Assembly (NCBI RefSeq): GCF_004917075.1
Contig: NZ_SSYB01000001.1
Span: forward strand, 62,001 to 126,000
DNA length: 64,000 nucleotides
From: Geomonas edaphica
GTDB lineage: Bacteria > Desulfobacterota > Desulfuromonadia > Geobacterales > Geobacteraceae
Reading direction: 5' to 3'
Under the pieces are notes generated by a model. The model was given only the letters and a program-made list of their open reading frames with translations. It was not told the origin of the DNA and did no database searches. Below are positions 1 through 7,857 of this stretch, in pieces. A program made the translations under genes and the position numbers. Positions within the stretch are counted from its first letter, which is position 1; each line of letters starts with the position of its first letter.

Positions 1-1
1 G

Positions 2-196
2 GCTCAGGTAACCAAGGATATGACTTTTGCCGCAGTGATGAGGATGCACCCGGACGTCGTCAAGGTGCTTGCCAAATACAACCTCGGCTGCATCGGCTGC
101 ATGGGCGCTCAGAACGAGTCCCTGGAGCAGGGGTGCGCTGCCCACGGCATCAGCGTGGACGAGATCGTCAACGACCTCAACCAGCTTTTCGATTAG
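2..196 (+). CDS. DUF1858-type protein, 3' part only
   Basis: The window opens inside this gene; the frame from base 2 runs open to a TAG at 194-196 and gives 64 residues ending in NDLNQLF-D. The stretch TFAAVMRMHPDVVKVLAKYNLGC followed closely by CIGC-like cysteines and an EQGC motif matches the DUF1858 family (hybrid-cluster-protein-associated disulfide domain), in which a CxxC pair near 'GxxCIGC' is the hallmark. Family members are small, soluble and of unproven redox function. The start lies outside the window. A strong hairpin terminator follows eight bases after the stop, so the gene ends its own transcript. Confidence 0.75.
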   Translation, partial: AQVTKDMTFAAVMRMHPDVVKVLAKYNLGCIGCMGAQNESLEQGCAAHGISVDEIVNDLNQLFD

Positions 197-204
197 CAAC
201 AACG

Positions 205-243
205 GCGCCCGGCGGAAGCAACCGCCGGGCGCTTTCCTTTTCC
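205..243 (+). terminator. Intrinsic terminator after the DUF1858 gene
   Basis: A perfect 11-bp stem (205-215 with 222-232, GCGCCCGGCGG/CCGCCGGGCGC) with a six-base loop is followed by a pyrimidine run, TTTCCTTTTCC. It ends only a few bases before the recG start codon. Confidence 0.85.
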
Positions 244-247
244 TCCC

Positions 248-2587
248 ATGCCCATCATAACACTCGCGCCAGACGGGTCCCTTAAACTTCCGGAAGAACT
301 CAGGAACTCTCTTGAGTTGCGCCCGGGCGACCGGGTCAGCGTCGAGATCGTCGACGGCGCCCTGCGCGTCACCAGGCAGACTCAAGCAAAGGACGCCGCA
401 AAGCCCAAGGCAAGCGCCTCCGCAGCTCCGCCTCCCACGCCGTTGAAAGCCACTCCCGCAGCCGTGTCAGTACCTGAAGAGTTGAAGACCCCCATGACCG
501 CCATCAAGGGGGTGGGGCCGAAGCTCGCCGATCTTTTTGCCAAGAAAGGGATCGTCACGGTCGAGGACGCCCTCTACCTGCTGCCACATCGTTACGAGGA
601 CCGGCGCCAGTTGAAGCGTATCGCGGAACTGCGCCCGGGGAACAGCGAGGCCTTTTTTGCCACCGTGGTATCCGCCGAGGCGCAGGTCACCAAGGGGGGG
701 AGGCGCTACTTCGAGGCGATCGTCCGTGATGAGAGCGGCAGCATGCCGCTCAAGTGGTTCAACTTCCAGCCAAACTTCCTGAAAAAACAGTTCACGCCGG
801 GGCGGCGCGGCATCTTCATAGGAGACGTGCACCAGTTCGGTTTCCAGCGCGAGATGCACCATCCCGAGGTGGAATGGGCCGGGGAGGGGGAGGGGATCGA
901 GCAGGTCATGGCGCGCGACCCTGAGAATTTCGGCCGCATTCTGCCTGTCTACCCGCTCACCGAGGGGGTGAGCCAGAAGGTGATGCGCCGCATCATGCGC
1001 GAGGCGGTGCCCCGCTACAGCCGCTACGTAAAGGAAGCGCTCCCCGAGTCTATGCTGCACCGCCACCACCTTTTGAGTCTTCCGGTGGCGCTTCGGGAGG
1101 CGCACCAGCCCGATCCTTCCGCCCCCATCGACGAGATGAACAGCGGCCGCTCCAAGGCGCATCGGTCGCTCGCCTTCGACGAGCTGTTCTTCCTGCAACT
1201 CGGGCTCGCCATGAAAAAGCGGGGCATCGCGCTCGAGGACGGCATCAGCTTCCAGGTGACGCACCGTTACACCAAGGAGCTTTTGAAGCTCCTTCCCTTC
1301 AGCCTTACCGGCGCGCAGAAGCGTGTCCTCTCCGAGATCAAGGAGGACATGATGGCGCCGCACCCGATGCACCGCCTGGTGCAGGGGGATGTCGGCTGCG
1401 GCAAAACGATCGTGGCCCTCATGGCGGCGCTCGTCAGCGTCGAGAACGAGTACCAGGTGGCCATCATGGCCCCGACCGAGCTTCTGGCCGAGCAGCACTA
1501 CCTGAACATCCACCGCTTCTGCGAACAGCTCGGCATCTCCGTTGCGCTTCTGACCGCCAGCATCAAGGGGAAGGGGGACACCCTCGGAAAAATCGCCTCC
1601 GGGGAGACCCGGATCGTGGTCGGCACGCACGCCATGATCCAGGACAAGGTGGAGTTTCACCGGCTGGGGCTGGGCATCATCGACGAGCAGCACCGCTTCG
1701 GCGTGGTGCAGCGGGCCTTGTTGAAGAAAAAGGGGGGGAACCCCGACATCCTCGTCATGACCGCGACCCCCATCCCGCGCACCCTTTCCATGACCGTGTT
1801 CGGCGATCTCTCACTCTCCGTCATCGACGAGCTTCCCCCTGGACGCACCCCGATAGAGACCCGGATGGTGCGCGAATCGCGCCGGCGCGAGGTCTACGCC
1901 CTGGTGCGCGAGGAGGTGCAGAAGGGACGGCAGGCCTACGTCATCTATCCCCTCGTCGAGGAGTCGGAAAAGATCGACCTGAAGGCCGCGGTGCAGATGG
2001 CCGATCACCTGGCGCAGGAGGTTTTCCCTGACCTGCGCGTCGCCGTTCTGCACGGCCGGATGAGTGCCTCTGAGAAAGAGGCGGTGATGAAGGGATTCAA
2101 GGCGGGTGAAACCGACATCCTCGTCTCCACCACGGTAATCGAGGTGGGGATCGACGTCCCCAACGCGACCGTGATGGTGATCGAGCACGCCGAACGTTTC
2201 GGACTGTCGCAGCTGCACCAGTTGCGCGGCAGGGTAGGGCGCGGCAGCGAGCGCTCGCGCTGCATACTGCTCGCCGGGGACAGGCTCTCCGAGGATGGGC
2301 AGAAAAGGCTCGAGGTGATGGTGAAGAGTTCTGACGGCTTCGTCATCGCCGAGGCGGACCTGCAGATCCGCGGGCCGGGAGATTTCCTCGGGACGCGGCA
2401 GGCGGGGCTTCCCGAGTTACGCGTGGCGGACATCCTGCGCGACGGCGGTGTTCTCGAACAGGCGAGGAAGGAAGCCTTCGCACTGGTGGAGCATGATCCG
2501 GAGCTCGGCATGCCGGGGCACGAAAGGCTGCGTGGAGAGTTGATGCTGCGCTGGGGCGGCAGGCTGGAACTTGCTTCCATCGGGTAA
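248..2587 (+). CDS. recG: ATP-dependent DNA helicase RecG with N-terminal AbrB-like domain
   Basis: RecG remodels stalled replication forks and Holliday junctions. The 779-residue product carries the family hallmarks: the wedge-domain start TPMTAIKGVGPKLADLF (about residue 80), Walker A GDVGCGKT, motif II as DEQH with IIDEQHRFG, TATPIPRTLSM, and the C-terminal QLRGRVGRG motif. It is about 80 residues longer than usual at the N-terminus. Residues 1-44 read like a SpoVT/AbrB swapped-hairpin domain (GSLKLPEELRNSLELRPGDRVSVEI), joined by a Lys/Ala/Pro-rich linker to the helicase. The ATG has no visible Shine-Dalgarno and sits just after the T-tract of the preceding terminator, so expression of the extension deserves checking; an ATG at 494 could start a conventional-length protein. 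Confidence 0.95.
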   Translation: MPIITLAPDGSLKLPEELRNSLELRPGDRVSVEIVDGALRVTRQTQAKDAAKPKASASAAPPPTPLKATPAAVSVPEELKTPMTAIKGVGPKLADLFAKKGIVTVEDALYLLPHRYEDRRQLKRIAELRPGNSEAFFATVVSAEAQVTKGGRRYFEAIVRDESGSMPLKWFNFQPNFLKKQFTPGRRGIFIGDVHQFGFQREMHHPEVEWAGEGEGIEQVMARDPENFGRILPVYPLTEGVSQKVMRRIMREAVPRYSRYVKEALPESMLHRHHLLSLPVALREAHQPDPSAPIDEMNSGRSKAHRSLAFDELFFLQLGLAMKKRGIALEDGISFQVTHRYTKELLKLLPFSLTGAQKRVLSEIKEDMMAPHPMHRLVQGDVGCGKTIVALMAALVSVENEYQVAIMAPTELLAEQHYLNIHRFCEQLGISVALLTASIKGKGDTLGKIASGETRIVVGTHAMIQDKVEFHRLGLGIIDEQHRFGVVQRALLKKKGGNPDILVMTATPIPRTLSMTVFGDLSLSVIDELPPGRTPIETRMVRESRRREVYALVREEVQKGRQAYVIYPLVEESEKIDLKAAVQMADHLAQEVFPDLRVAVLHGRMSASEKEAVMKGFKAGETDILVSTTVIEVGIDVPNATVMVIEHAERFGLSQLHQLRGRVGRGSERSRCILLAGDRLSEDGQKRLEVMVKSSDGFVIAEADLQIRGPGDFLGTRQAGLPELRVADILRDGGVLEQARKEAFALVEHDPELGMPGHERLRGELMLRWGGRLELASIG

Positions 2588-2621
2588 CCTGCCCGAGAGG
2601 TTACCTTGACGACGACGTTTG

Positions 2622-2654
2622 AAAAGCACGGTGCGCCGCTCTCCGTGCTTTTTT
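2622..2654 (+). terminator. Intrinsic terminator after recG
   Basis: AAAAGCACGG (2622-2631) pairs with CCGTGCTTTT (2643-2652), followed by a T run. It lies between recG and the fetA ribosome-binding site. Confidence 0.8.
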
Positions 2655-2676
2655 CTGTAAAAGAAGGAGAAACCCC

Positions 2677-3444
2677 GTGGTGAATCCCCCCGTCTGTTCG
2701 GTTCAACTGACAAACGTGTCGTATTTCGGGCGCCGGCCCGATGGTGGACGCGTGCGGCTGCTCGATTCCGTTTCCTTTTCCGCCAAGGCCGGAGAAATCA
2801 CCGCCATCATAGGCCCTTCCGGCGGCGGCAAGAGTACCCTTATCCGCCTGATCAACCGTCTGACCGAGCCGGGCGAAGGGCGCATCGAGCTTGACGGAAG
2901 GGATATAGCGGCGTTTGATCCCCTTGAACTGCGGCGTCTGGTGGCTCTTGTGCCGCAAAAGCCTTTCATGTTCGACGGGACGGTCCTGGACAACATGCAG
3001 ATGCCCTTCAGGTATCGTCAGATGGCACCGCCGGGGGCGGACAGCGTTGATGTCCTGGACGTGCTGTCGCTCGCGAAACTGGACCCGGAACTGCTGGAAC
3101 GTGACGCCAGATCCTTAAGTCTTGGTCAGCAACAAAGGGTAGGTGTTGCGCGTGCTTTGATCACCAAACCTCAAGTTATTCTTTTGGACGAACCTACCAG
3201 TGCGCTTGACCGCCGGACGTCGGATGAACTGGCTTCGACCTTGCGTGAAATCAGCCACGGGAAGAACATCACCATGATCATGGTGACGCATGATCTGCGC
3301 CTTACGCAAAAGGTGGCCGATTACTGCTTCTATCTTGAGGCGGGACGCATCCTGGAAGAGGGGAGGGGCGCGGAACTCCTGGCTCATCCGAAGACGGCGG
3401 CTTTGAAAGCCTTTTTTGCGGAACCGCTTGATCAGGAGGGGTAA
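2677..3444 (+). CDS. fetA: ABC transporter ATP-binding protein, FetA/YbbL type
   Basis: This 255-residue ATPase has Walker A GPSGGGKST (about residue 47), Q-loop QKPF, signature LSLGQQQRVG and Walker [13 protein letters not shown]. It starts at GTG behind AAGAAGGAG. The next gene begins directly after its TAA and encodes a UPF0014/FetB permease, which is the diagnostic partner: the E. coli FetAB pair is implicated in iron export and peroxide resistance. The assignment rests on that pairing as much as on the ATPase itself. Function as a metal exporter here is inferred. Confidence 0.85.
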   Translation: MVNPPVCSVQLTNVSYFGRRPDGGRVRLLDSVSFSAKAGEITAIIGPSGGGKSTLIRLINRLTEPGEGRIELDGRDIAAFDPLELRRLVALVPQKPFMFDGTVLDNMQMPFRYRQMAPPGADSVDVLDVLSLAKLDPELLERDARSLSLGQQQRVGVARALITKPQVILLDEPTSALDRRTSDELASTLREISHGKNITMIMVTHDLRLTQKVADYCFYLEAGRILEEGRGAELLAHPKTAALKAFFAEPLDQEG

Positions 3445-4242
3445 GTGGATAATCAGGGATTGGTGAATTTGAGTCTGCTGGACCTGCTCGTGGCCTATGG
3501 TTTGGTGCTCCTCGCGGTGGTGCTCGCCCGGTTGAAGAGGATCGGGCAGGAAGGGCAGATGCTGTGGGCTTCGCTGCGCATGGTGTTCCAGCTTCTTGCC
3601 GTGGGCTACCTGCTGCACTTCATCTTCGCGGTGAAGAGTCCCCTGCCGGTGCTCGCCATACTGCTTCTTATGGGCGTCTTCTCCCTGCAGGTGATCGGCG
3701 GACGCATCAAGACAAAGGTGCCGCGCTTTTACCGCGTGGTCGGCGTCTCGCTCCTCATCGGCTGCGGCAGTGTCACCTTCCTTTTTTGTACCCTCGTGGT
3801 GCATTACTCTCCCTGGTACGATCCGCGCTACCTTATTCCGCTTGCCGGGATGATCATCGGCAACTCTATGAATGGCGCGAGCCTCGCGGCGGAGCGGCTT
3901 GGAGCCGAGATGCGGGAGCGACGCGAGGAGATCGAGACCGCCCTGTGTCTAGGGGCGAGCGCACGCCAGGCGTCGAAGCCTGCGCTTCGAAACGCCTTCA
4001 AGGCGGCTATCATGCCGACGGTCAACACCATGGCGGCCATGGGTATCGTCTCCCTGCCGGGAATGATGACCGGACAGATCCTCTCCGGGACGGAACCGAT
4101 GGTGGCGGTGCGTTACCAGGTGACGATCATGTGCGCCATCACCGGGGCCGTAGCCATTACCGCCTATCTCATCGTCCTCCAGGGCTACCGGCGCTACTTC
4201 ACAAAGGCGCACCAGTTGGATTTTGACCAAGGCCGCGGTTGA
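3445..4242 (+). CDS. fetB: ABC transporter permease, FetB/YbbM (UPF0014) family
   Basis: The 265-residue product is strongly hydrophobic with about seven membrane segments and shows the UPF0014 signature stretch PLAGMIIGNSMNGASLAAERL near the middle, followed by the conserved LCLGASARQA and VSLPGMMTGQILSG motifs. Its GTG start follows immediately after the fetA stop, so the two are translationally coupled. It should form the membrane channel of the FetAB exporter. Downstream there is no obvious terminator hairpin; the array at 4279 begins within 40 bases. Confidence 0.88.
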   Translation: MDNQGLVNLSLLDLLVAYGLVLLAVVLARLKRIGQEGQMLWASLRMVFQLLAVGYLLHFIFAVKSPLPVLAILLLMGVFSLQVIGGRIKTKVPRFYRVVGVSLLIGCGSVTFLFCTLVVHYSPWYDPRYLIPLAGMIIGNSMNGASLAAERLGAEMRERREEIETALCLGASARQASKPALRNAFKAAIMPTVNTMAAMGIVSLPGMMTGQILSGTEPMVAVRYQVTIMCAITGAVAITAYLIVLQGYRRYFTKAHQLDFDQGRG

Positions 4243-4278
4243 ACTGGTAGGCTAGGGTTTTGGGTTCACTGCTAAGTT

Positions 4279-4551
4279 GCCGATACCACTAGTTTCTGTG
4301 TGGAAAATGATTGTTTTTGGTGGAAAAACAATTGTTTCTTGCCAAAAAGTGAAAGTTTCGAACCAAAAACCGTTAGTTTTTTACCCAAAACAGAAGCTTT
4401 CTGATCAAAAACTTTCATTTTTCACCTGAAAACCGTTAGTTTTAGGCTCGAAAATTACACTTTTAACCTAAAAAGTGATTGTTTTAGGTCCAAAAAAAAT
4501 GTTTTCGCCAAAAAAAATAATTTTTAGCCGACAAGACATTCGTTTGTAGAT
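4279..4551. repeat. Exact 21-bp periodic A-tract/T-tract array, 13 degenerate units
   Basis: Cut into 21-base units from 4279, thirteen units align with no insertion or deletion. Columns 4-7 are AAAA or nearly so in units 2-12, and columns 15-17 are TTT in the first ten units; other columns vary. Units at 4363 and 4426 share the 15-mer AAAACCGTTAGTTTT. A-tract and T-tract centres lie about 10.5 bp apart, so both tracts are in phase with the helix. Read from 4300 the array gives a heptapeptide pattern ([PLS]-K-[TSN]-x-[SC]-F-x) but with TGA and TAG stops, no ribosome-binding site and no long ORF. It fills most of the 468-bp gap between the convergent genes fetB and ltaE. Confidence 0.85.
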
Positions 4552-4676
4552 CTGGTTTCACCAAAACAAGGGGATCCGGATGAGGTTTAGCTGTTCCGGT
4601 GTGTTAAGAGACGCTGGAGCGTAAAGGTTTGCGTGCGGACGCTGGAGATGGGAACAGTTAGGAGTGGAAAAGAAGG

Positions 4677-4702
4677 GGGGACGCCGAAATCACGGCGTCC
4701 CC
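4677..4702 (-). terminator. Intrinsic terminator of ltaE
   Basis: GGGGACGCCG (4677-4686) pairs with CGGCGTCCCC (4693-4702) around a six-base loop. Read on the minus strand the hairpin lies just beyond the ltaE stop and is followed by CCTTCTTTTCC. Confidence 0.75.
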
Positions 4703-4710
4703 TTTGTGTA

Positions 4711-5766
4711 TCAGGCGACCGAGGCCTTGATGTCGGCGACGAGCCGGGCGACTTCTTCGACCTTGGTGTCCCACGAGCACATGAACCGTGCGCCACCGGA
4801 GCCGATGAAGGTGTAGAAGTGCCACCCCTTGGCGCGCAGCGCTTCCAGTGCTTCGGGTGCCATTTCGAGGAAGACCGAGTTGGCCTGGCTTTCGAACATG
4901 ATGCGCACCTGGGGGATCTTCTTGATCTCGTTGGCGAGGAGTCTCGCGCAGCTGTTGGCATGGGCCGCGTTCCTGAGCCACGCTCCGCTGTCGAGCATGC
5001 CGATCCAGGGGGCGGTAAGGAAGCGCATCTTCGAGGCGAGCTGCCCCGCCTGCTTGCAGCGGTAATCGAATTCGTTGGCGAGTTCCTTGTTGAAGAAGAC
5101 CACCGCCTCACCGACGGCGAAGCCGTTCTTGGTCCCCCCGAAGGTAAGGACGTCGACGCCTGCCTGCCAGCTGATCTCCTTGGGGGCGACGTTCATGGAT
5201 GCCACCGCGTTAGCGAAACGGGCGCCGTCCATGTGCACTCTCAGGTTGTACTTTCTGGCTAACTCCGCGATCCCCTGCAGCTCATCAAGAGAGTAGAGCG
5301 TCCCGAGTTCGGTCGCCTGGGTGATGCTCAGGGCACGGGCCTTCGGGTAGTGAATGTCGCTGCGCTTCGTGATGGTATGCTCCACGGCATCAAGGTCTAT
5401 CTTGCCGTTCTCGCCGGGAACCAGCAGCACCTTGGTGCCGTTCGAGAAGAACTCGGTGGCGCCGCACTCGTCGGTTTCTATGTGCGCCATCTCGTGGCAG
5501 ACGATGGAGTGGTATGACTGGCACAGCGAGGCGAGGGCAAGAGAGTTGGCCGCGGTGCCGTTGAAAACGAAAAAGACCTCGCAGTCCTTCTCAAAGACTT
5601 CACGGATCTTCTCGCAGGCCTGTGCGGTCCAGCGGTCGTCCCCGTAGGAGCTGGCGAGTCCGCTGTTCGCCTCGGCCATCGCCTGCCACGCTTCGCTGCA
5701 GATCCCTGCGTAGTTATCGCTGGCAAAATGATGCTTGAGCTCGCTGTGGTCTCCCGAGTTGATCAT
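4711..5766 (-). CDS. ltaE: Low-specificity L-threonine aldolase
   Basis: A 351-residue PLP enzyme of the beta-eliminating lyase fold that would split L-threonine or allo-threonine into glycine and acetaldehyde. It begins with the family-typical FASDNYAGICSEAWQAM, has FNGTAANSLAL, the substrate-pocket HMDGARFANAV and the PLP-lysine context LTFGGTKNG. The start ATG follows GGGGAAAC on the minus strand. It is monocistronic, between its own promoter and terminator. Its neighbour on the same strand is an amino-acid-type exporter, which fits threonine/glycine metabolism but is not proof of a link. Confidence 0.92.
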   Translation of the reverse strand: MINSGDHSELKHHFASDNYAGICSEAWQAMAEANSGLASSYGDDRWTAQACEKIREVFEKDCEVFFVFNGTAANSLALASLCQSYHSIVCHEMAHIETDECGATEFFSNGTKVLLVPGENGKIDLDAVEHTITKRSDIHYPKARALSITQATELGTLYSLDELQGIAELARKYNLRVHMDGARFANAVASMNVAPKEISWQAGVDVLTFGGTKNGFAVGEAVVFFNKELANEFDYRCKQAGQLASKMRFLTAPWIGMLDSGAWLRNAAHANSCARLLANEIKKIPQVRIMFESQANSVFLEMAPEALEALRAKGWHFYTFIGSGGARFMCSWDTKVEEVARLVADIKASVA

Positions 5767-5811
5767 AGTTTCCCCTTCTTCCGCGGCATAAGCCGCACGT
5801 GCGTGTGATTG

Positions 5812-5858
5812 AGTCTGGCCAGACTGAAAGAATTATTACAACCACGAAACTCTGTCAA
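5812..5858 (-). promoter_or_regulatory. ltaE promoter with 14-bp palindromic operator candidate
   Basis: On the minus strand TTGACA (5853-5858) and TAATTC (5830-5835) are 17 bp apart. Just downstream of the -10, at the expected transcription start, lies a perfect palindrome AGTCTGGCCAGACT (5812-5825), a natural site for a repressor. The identity of the regulator is unknown. Confidence 0.6.
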
Positions 5859-5873
5859 CAGGCAAGTGCCGGT

Positions 5874-6779
5874 TCAACCTTCCGCTGCCACCGTAACGGC
5901 GTCATCGCTCTGGGCCCCCTCAGGGAGCAGTTCCGAAGCGATCATCCCTGCAAGGATGAGGATCGCTCCGATCAGGCCGAAGACCCCGAGCCTTTCTCCT
6001 GCGGCGTAATACGCATATGCTGCGGCGAAGACCGGTTCGGTGCAGAAGATGAGCGCGGTGTGAGCAGGGCTGATGAACTTCTGCATGGTGGTCTGCACCA
6101 AAAAGGCGAAGATGGTCGCGATCAGCACGCAGACTACCAAGGTCCAGAGGAGTTCCGGGTGCCAGATGAAGACCTCCTTGCCGCGAAAGGACGCGGAGGC
6201 CAGACTCAGCAGACCGACCACGGTGAGCTGCAAGGTGGTGAGGAGGTAGACGTCGTTACCGGCATGCCGGGCGAAGTGGCTTGTGTAAAGCAGGTGCAGC
6301 GCGACGCAGGCGCCGCAGATGGCACCGAGGACGTCGCCCCGGTTGAAGCTCAGGCTGCCGTCGGTGCAGAGAAGGAAAAGACCGGGGGTGGCGAGACCGA
6401 CACCCCATCTGATGCCGCTGCCGATGGAATGTCTGAAGATCGCTGCGCCGAAAAGCGGCACGAGCAACACGCTTAGCCCGGTAAGAAAGCCGGTATTCGA
6501 TGCACTGGTGTACTTCAGGGCTACAGTCTGGAAGGCGTAAGAAGCAAACAGCAGGACTCCGAGGATGGCACCATGGCTAAGGGTTCTGGAGTTGATCTTG
6601 TTGACCCGAACCAAGGCTAGAGGAAGCATGATCGCCGTCGCAAAAAGGAAACGCTGAGCCAGAAAAACGAATACGTCTACCTGGCTGATCGCGTCCTTCA
6701 CCACGGTAAAGGTGACGCCCCAAAAGAACGTCGTTATCAAAAGGAGTATACCAGCACGAATTTTTTTGACAGATCCCAA
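5874..6779 (-). CDS. EamA/DMT-family transporter
   Basis: A roughly 301-residue integral membrane protein with ten predicted membrane segments in two EamA repeats (first repeat from TTFFWGVTFTVVKDAIS, second from GDVLGAICGACVALHLL). Such proteins usually export amino acids or metabolites; the substrate cannot be read from sequence. No ATG is available at the usual position: the frame is open upstream to a TTG at 6830, and a TTG at 6779 sits just before KKIRAGILLLITTFFWG, where family members normally begin. I chose 6779 but the start is uncertain. Confidence 0.82.
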   Translation of the reverse strand: MGSVKKIRAGILLLITTFFWGVTFTVVKDAISQVDVFVFLAQRFLFATAIMLPLALVRVNKINSRTLSHGAILGVLLFASYAFQTVALKYTSASNTGFLTGLSVLLVPLFGAAIFRHSIGSGIRWGVGLATPGLFLLCTDGSLSFNRGDVLGAICGACVALHLLYTSHFARHAGNDVYLLTTLQLTVVGLLSLASASFRGKEVFIWHPELLWTLVVCVLIATIFAFLVQTTMQKFISPAHTALIFCTEPVFAAAYAYYAAGERLGVFGLIGAILILAGMIASELLPEGAQSDDAVTVAAEG

Positions 6780-6875
6780 AGTAATTTTGACCCCATAAAA
6801 CCTTGAATTCACTAAATTGTGGTATGACAAGTTAACATGGGCTTAAAACCAGCGCAATCCCTAATTAATAAGTGG

Positions 6876-6904
6876 TTGACAAGAGTGTGGAATACCTTTA
6901 AAAG
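6876..6904 (+). promoter_or_regulatory. Sigma-70 promoter candidate for the amino-acid ABC operon
   Basis: TTGACA at 6876-6881 is followed after 17 bp by TAAAAG (6899-6904) in an AT-rich context, about 60 bp before the substrate-binding protein start. Confidence 0.55.
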
Positions 6905-6966
6905 TATGCGGCGATAAAGCTGAATGGTGTACTCCGCCTAATATTAAACCCGATTAAGGAGGAAAC

Positions 6967-7713
6967 ATGAAATCACTTCGTATTCTGACTGCAGTACTGG
7001 CTCTGGGGCTCTGCGTTGCGTCCGCAGCATTCGCCGTTCCCAAGAAGGCGATCACCGTTGCGTCCGACGCGACCTGGCCGCCGATGGAGTTCGTGGATGC
7101 CAACAAGAAGGTCGTTGGTTTCGACATCGACTTCATCAACGCCGTCGCCAAAGAGGCCGGTCTTCAGGTTACCGTAAAGAACACCGCTTGGGACGGCATC
7201 TTCGCCGGGGTTGAAGCCGGCCAGTATGACGCCATCATCTCTTCGGTCACCATCACCCCCGAGCGTCAGGCGAAGTACGATTTCACCGTTCCTTACGTAC
7301 AGATCGGTCAGATCCTCGTTGTTCCCAAGGCTGAGAAGGGGACCAAGATCGCTGACCTGAAGGGCAAGAAGCTCGGCGCCCAGATCGGCACCACCGGCGC
7401 GATGGAGGTCAAGAAGGTTGCCGGCGTCGAGCTGAAGACCTATGACGAAGTGGGTCTGGCTTTTGAGGACATGGCTGCCGGCCGCATCGCCGGTGTCGTC
7501 TGCGACGAGCCGACCGCCATCACCTACGCGCTGCAGAAGAAAGAGTACAGCAGCAAGTTCAAGATCGTCGGCAAGTCCTTCACCAAGGAAGCCTACGGCA
7601 TCGTCGTGAAGAAGGGCAACAAGGAACTGGTCGCGCAGTTGAACAAAGGCATCGCAGCCGTCCAGAAGAAGAAGATCGACGCACAGCTCAAGAAGAAGTG
7701 GCAGCTTAAATAA
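6967..7713 (+). CDS. Polar amino-acid ABC transporter, periplasmic binding protein
   Basis: The 248-residue product has a clean Sec signal peptide (cleavage about after SAAFA, residue 23) and then a type-3 solute-binding fold: TVASDATWPPMEFVD, VGFDIDFINAVAKEAG, the WDGIFAGVEAGQYDAIISSVTITPER arginine-containing ligand loop, and YGIVVKKGN. It should bind a polar or basic amino acid in the periplasm. It starts at ATG behind AAGGAGG. A hairpin separates it from the permease and ATPase genes, a common arrangement that lets the binding protein be made in excess. Confidence 0.92.
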   Translation: MKSLRILTAVLALGLCVASAAFAVPKKAITVASDATWPPMEFVDANKKVVGFDIDFINAVAKEAGLQVTVKNTAWDGIFAGVEAGQYDAIISSVTITPERQAKYDFTVPYVQIGQILVVPKAEKGTKIADLKGKKLGAQIGTTGAMEVKKVAGVELKTYDEVGLAFEDMAAGRIAGVVCDEPTAITYALQKKEYSSKFKIVGKSFTKEAYGIVVKKGNKELVAQLNKGIAAVQKKKIDAQLKKKWQLK

Positions 7714-7721
7714 CACCTGAA

Positions 7722-7775
7722 AAAGCTCCTGCGGAATGAATGGCCTCATGTTGGCCGCTTCTGCAGGAGCTTTCT
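7722..7775 (+). terminator. Intercistronic hairpin between binding protein and permease
   Basis: AAAGCTCCTGC (7722-7732) pairs with GCAGGAGCTTT (7763-7773) and an inner GGCC pair extends it; a short T-rich run follows. It probably works as a partial terminator or as a 3'-end stabiliser for the upstream cistron, since the permease and ATPase genes follow on the same strand. Confidence 0.65.
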
Positions 7776-7857
7776 TCGATTTACGGGCAGAGCAGGATCC
7801 GAGCAGCAAATACACAAGCCGACAAGTTATGCCGGCGCAGGACGGTCAGAAGAAAGC

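Noticed and set aside
4300..4530. Expressed heptapeptide-repeat protein
   Set aside because: The in-frame reading has a TGA and a TAG, no ribosome site, and the alternative frames also have stops; kept only as an explanation for the array's origin.
4279..4551. CRISPR array
   Set aside because: Units are 21 bp with no separate spacers, and no cas gene is present.
6838..6856. Sigma-54 promoter before the amino-acid ABC operon
   Set aside because: GG and GC can be spaced correctly, but the flanking bases do not match TGGCAC/TTGC, and a good sigma-70 site lies downstream.
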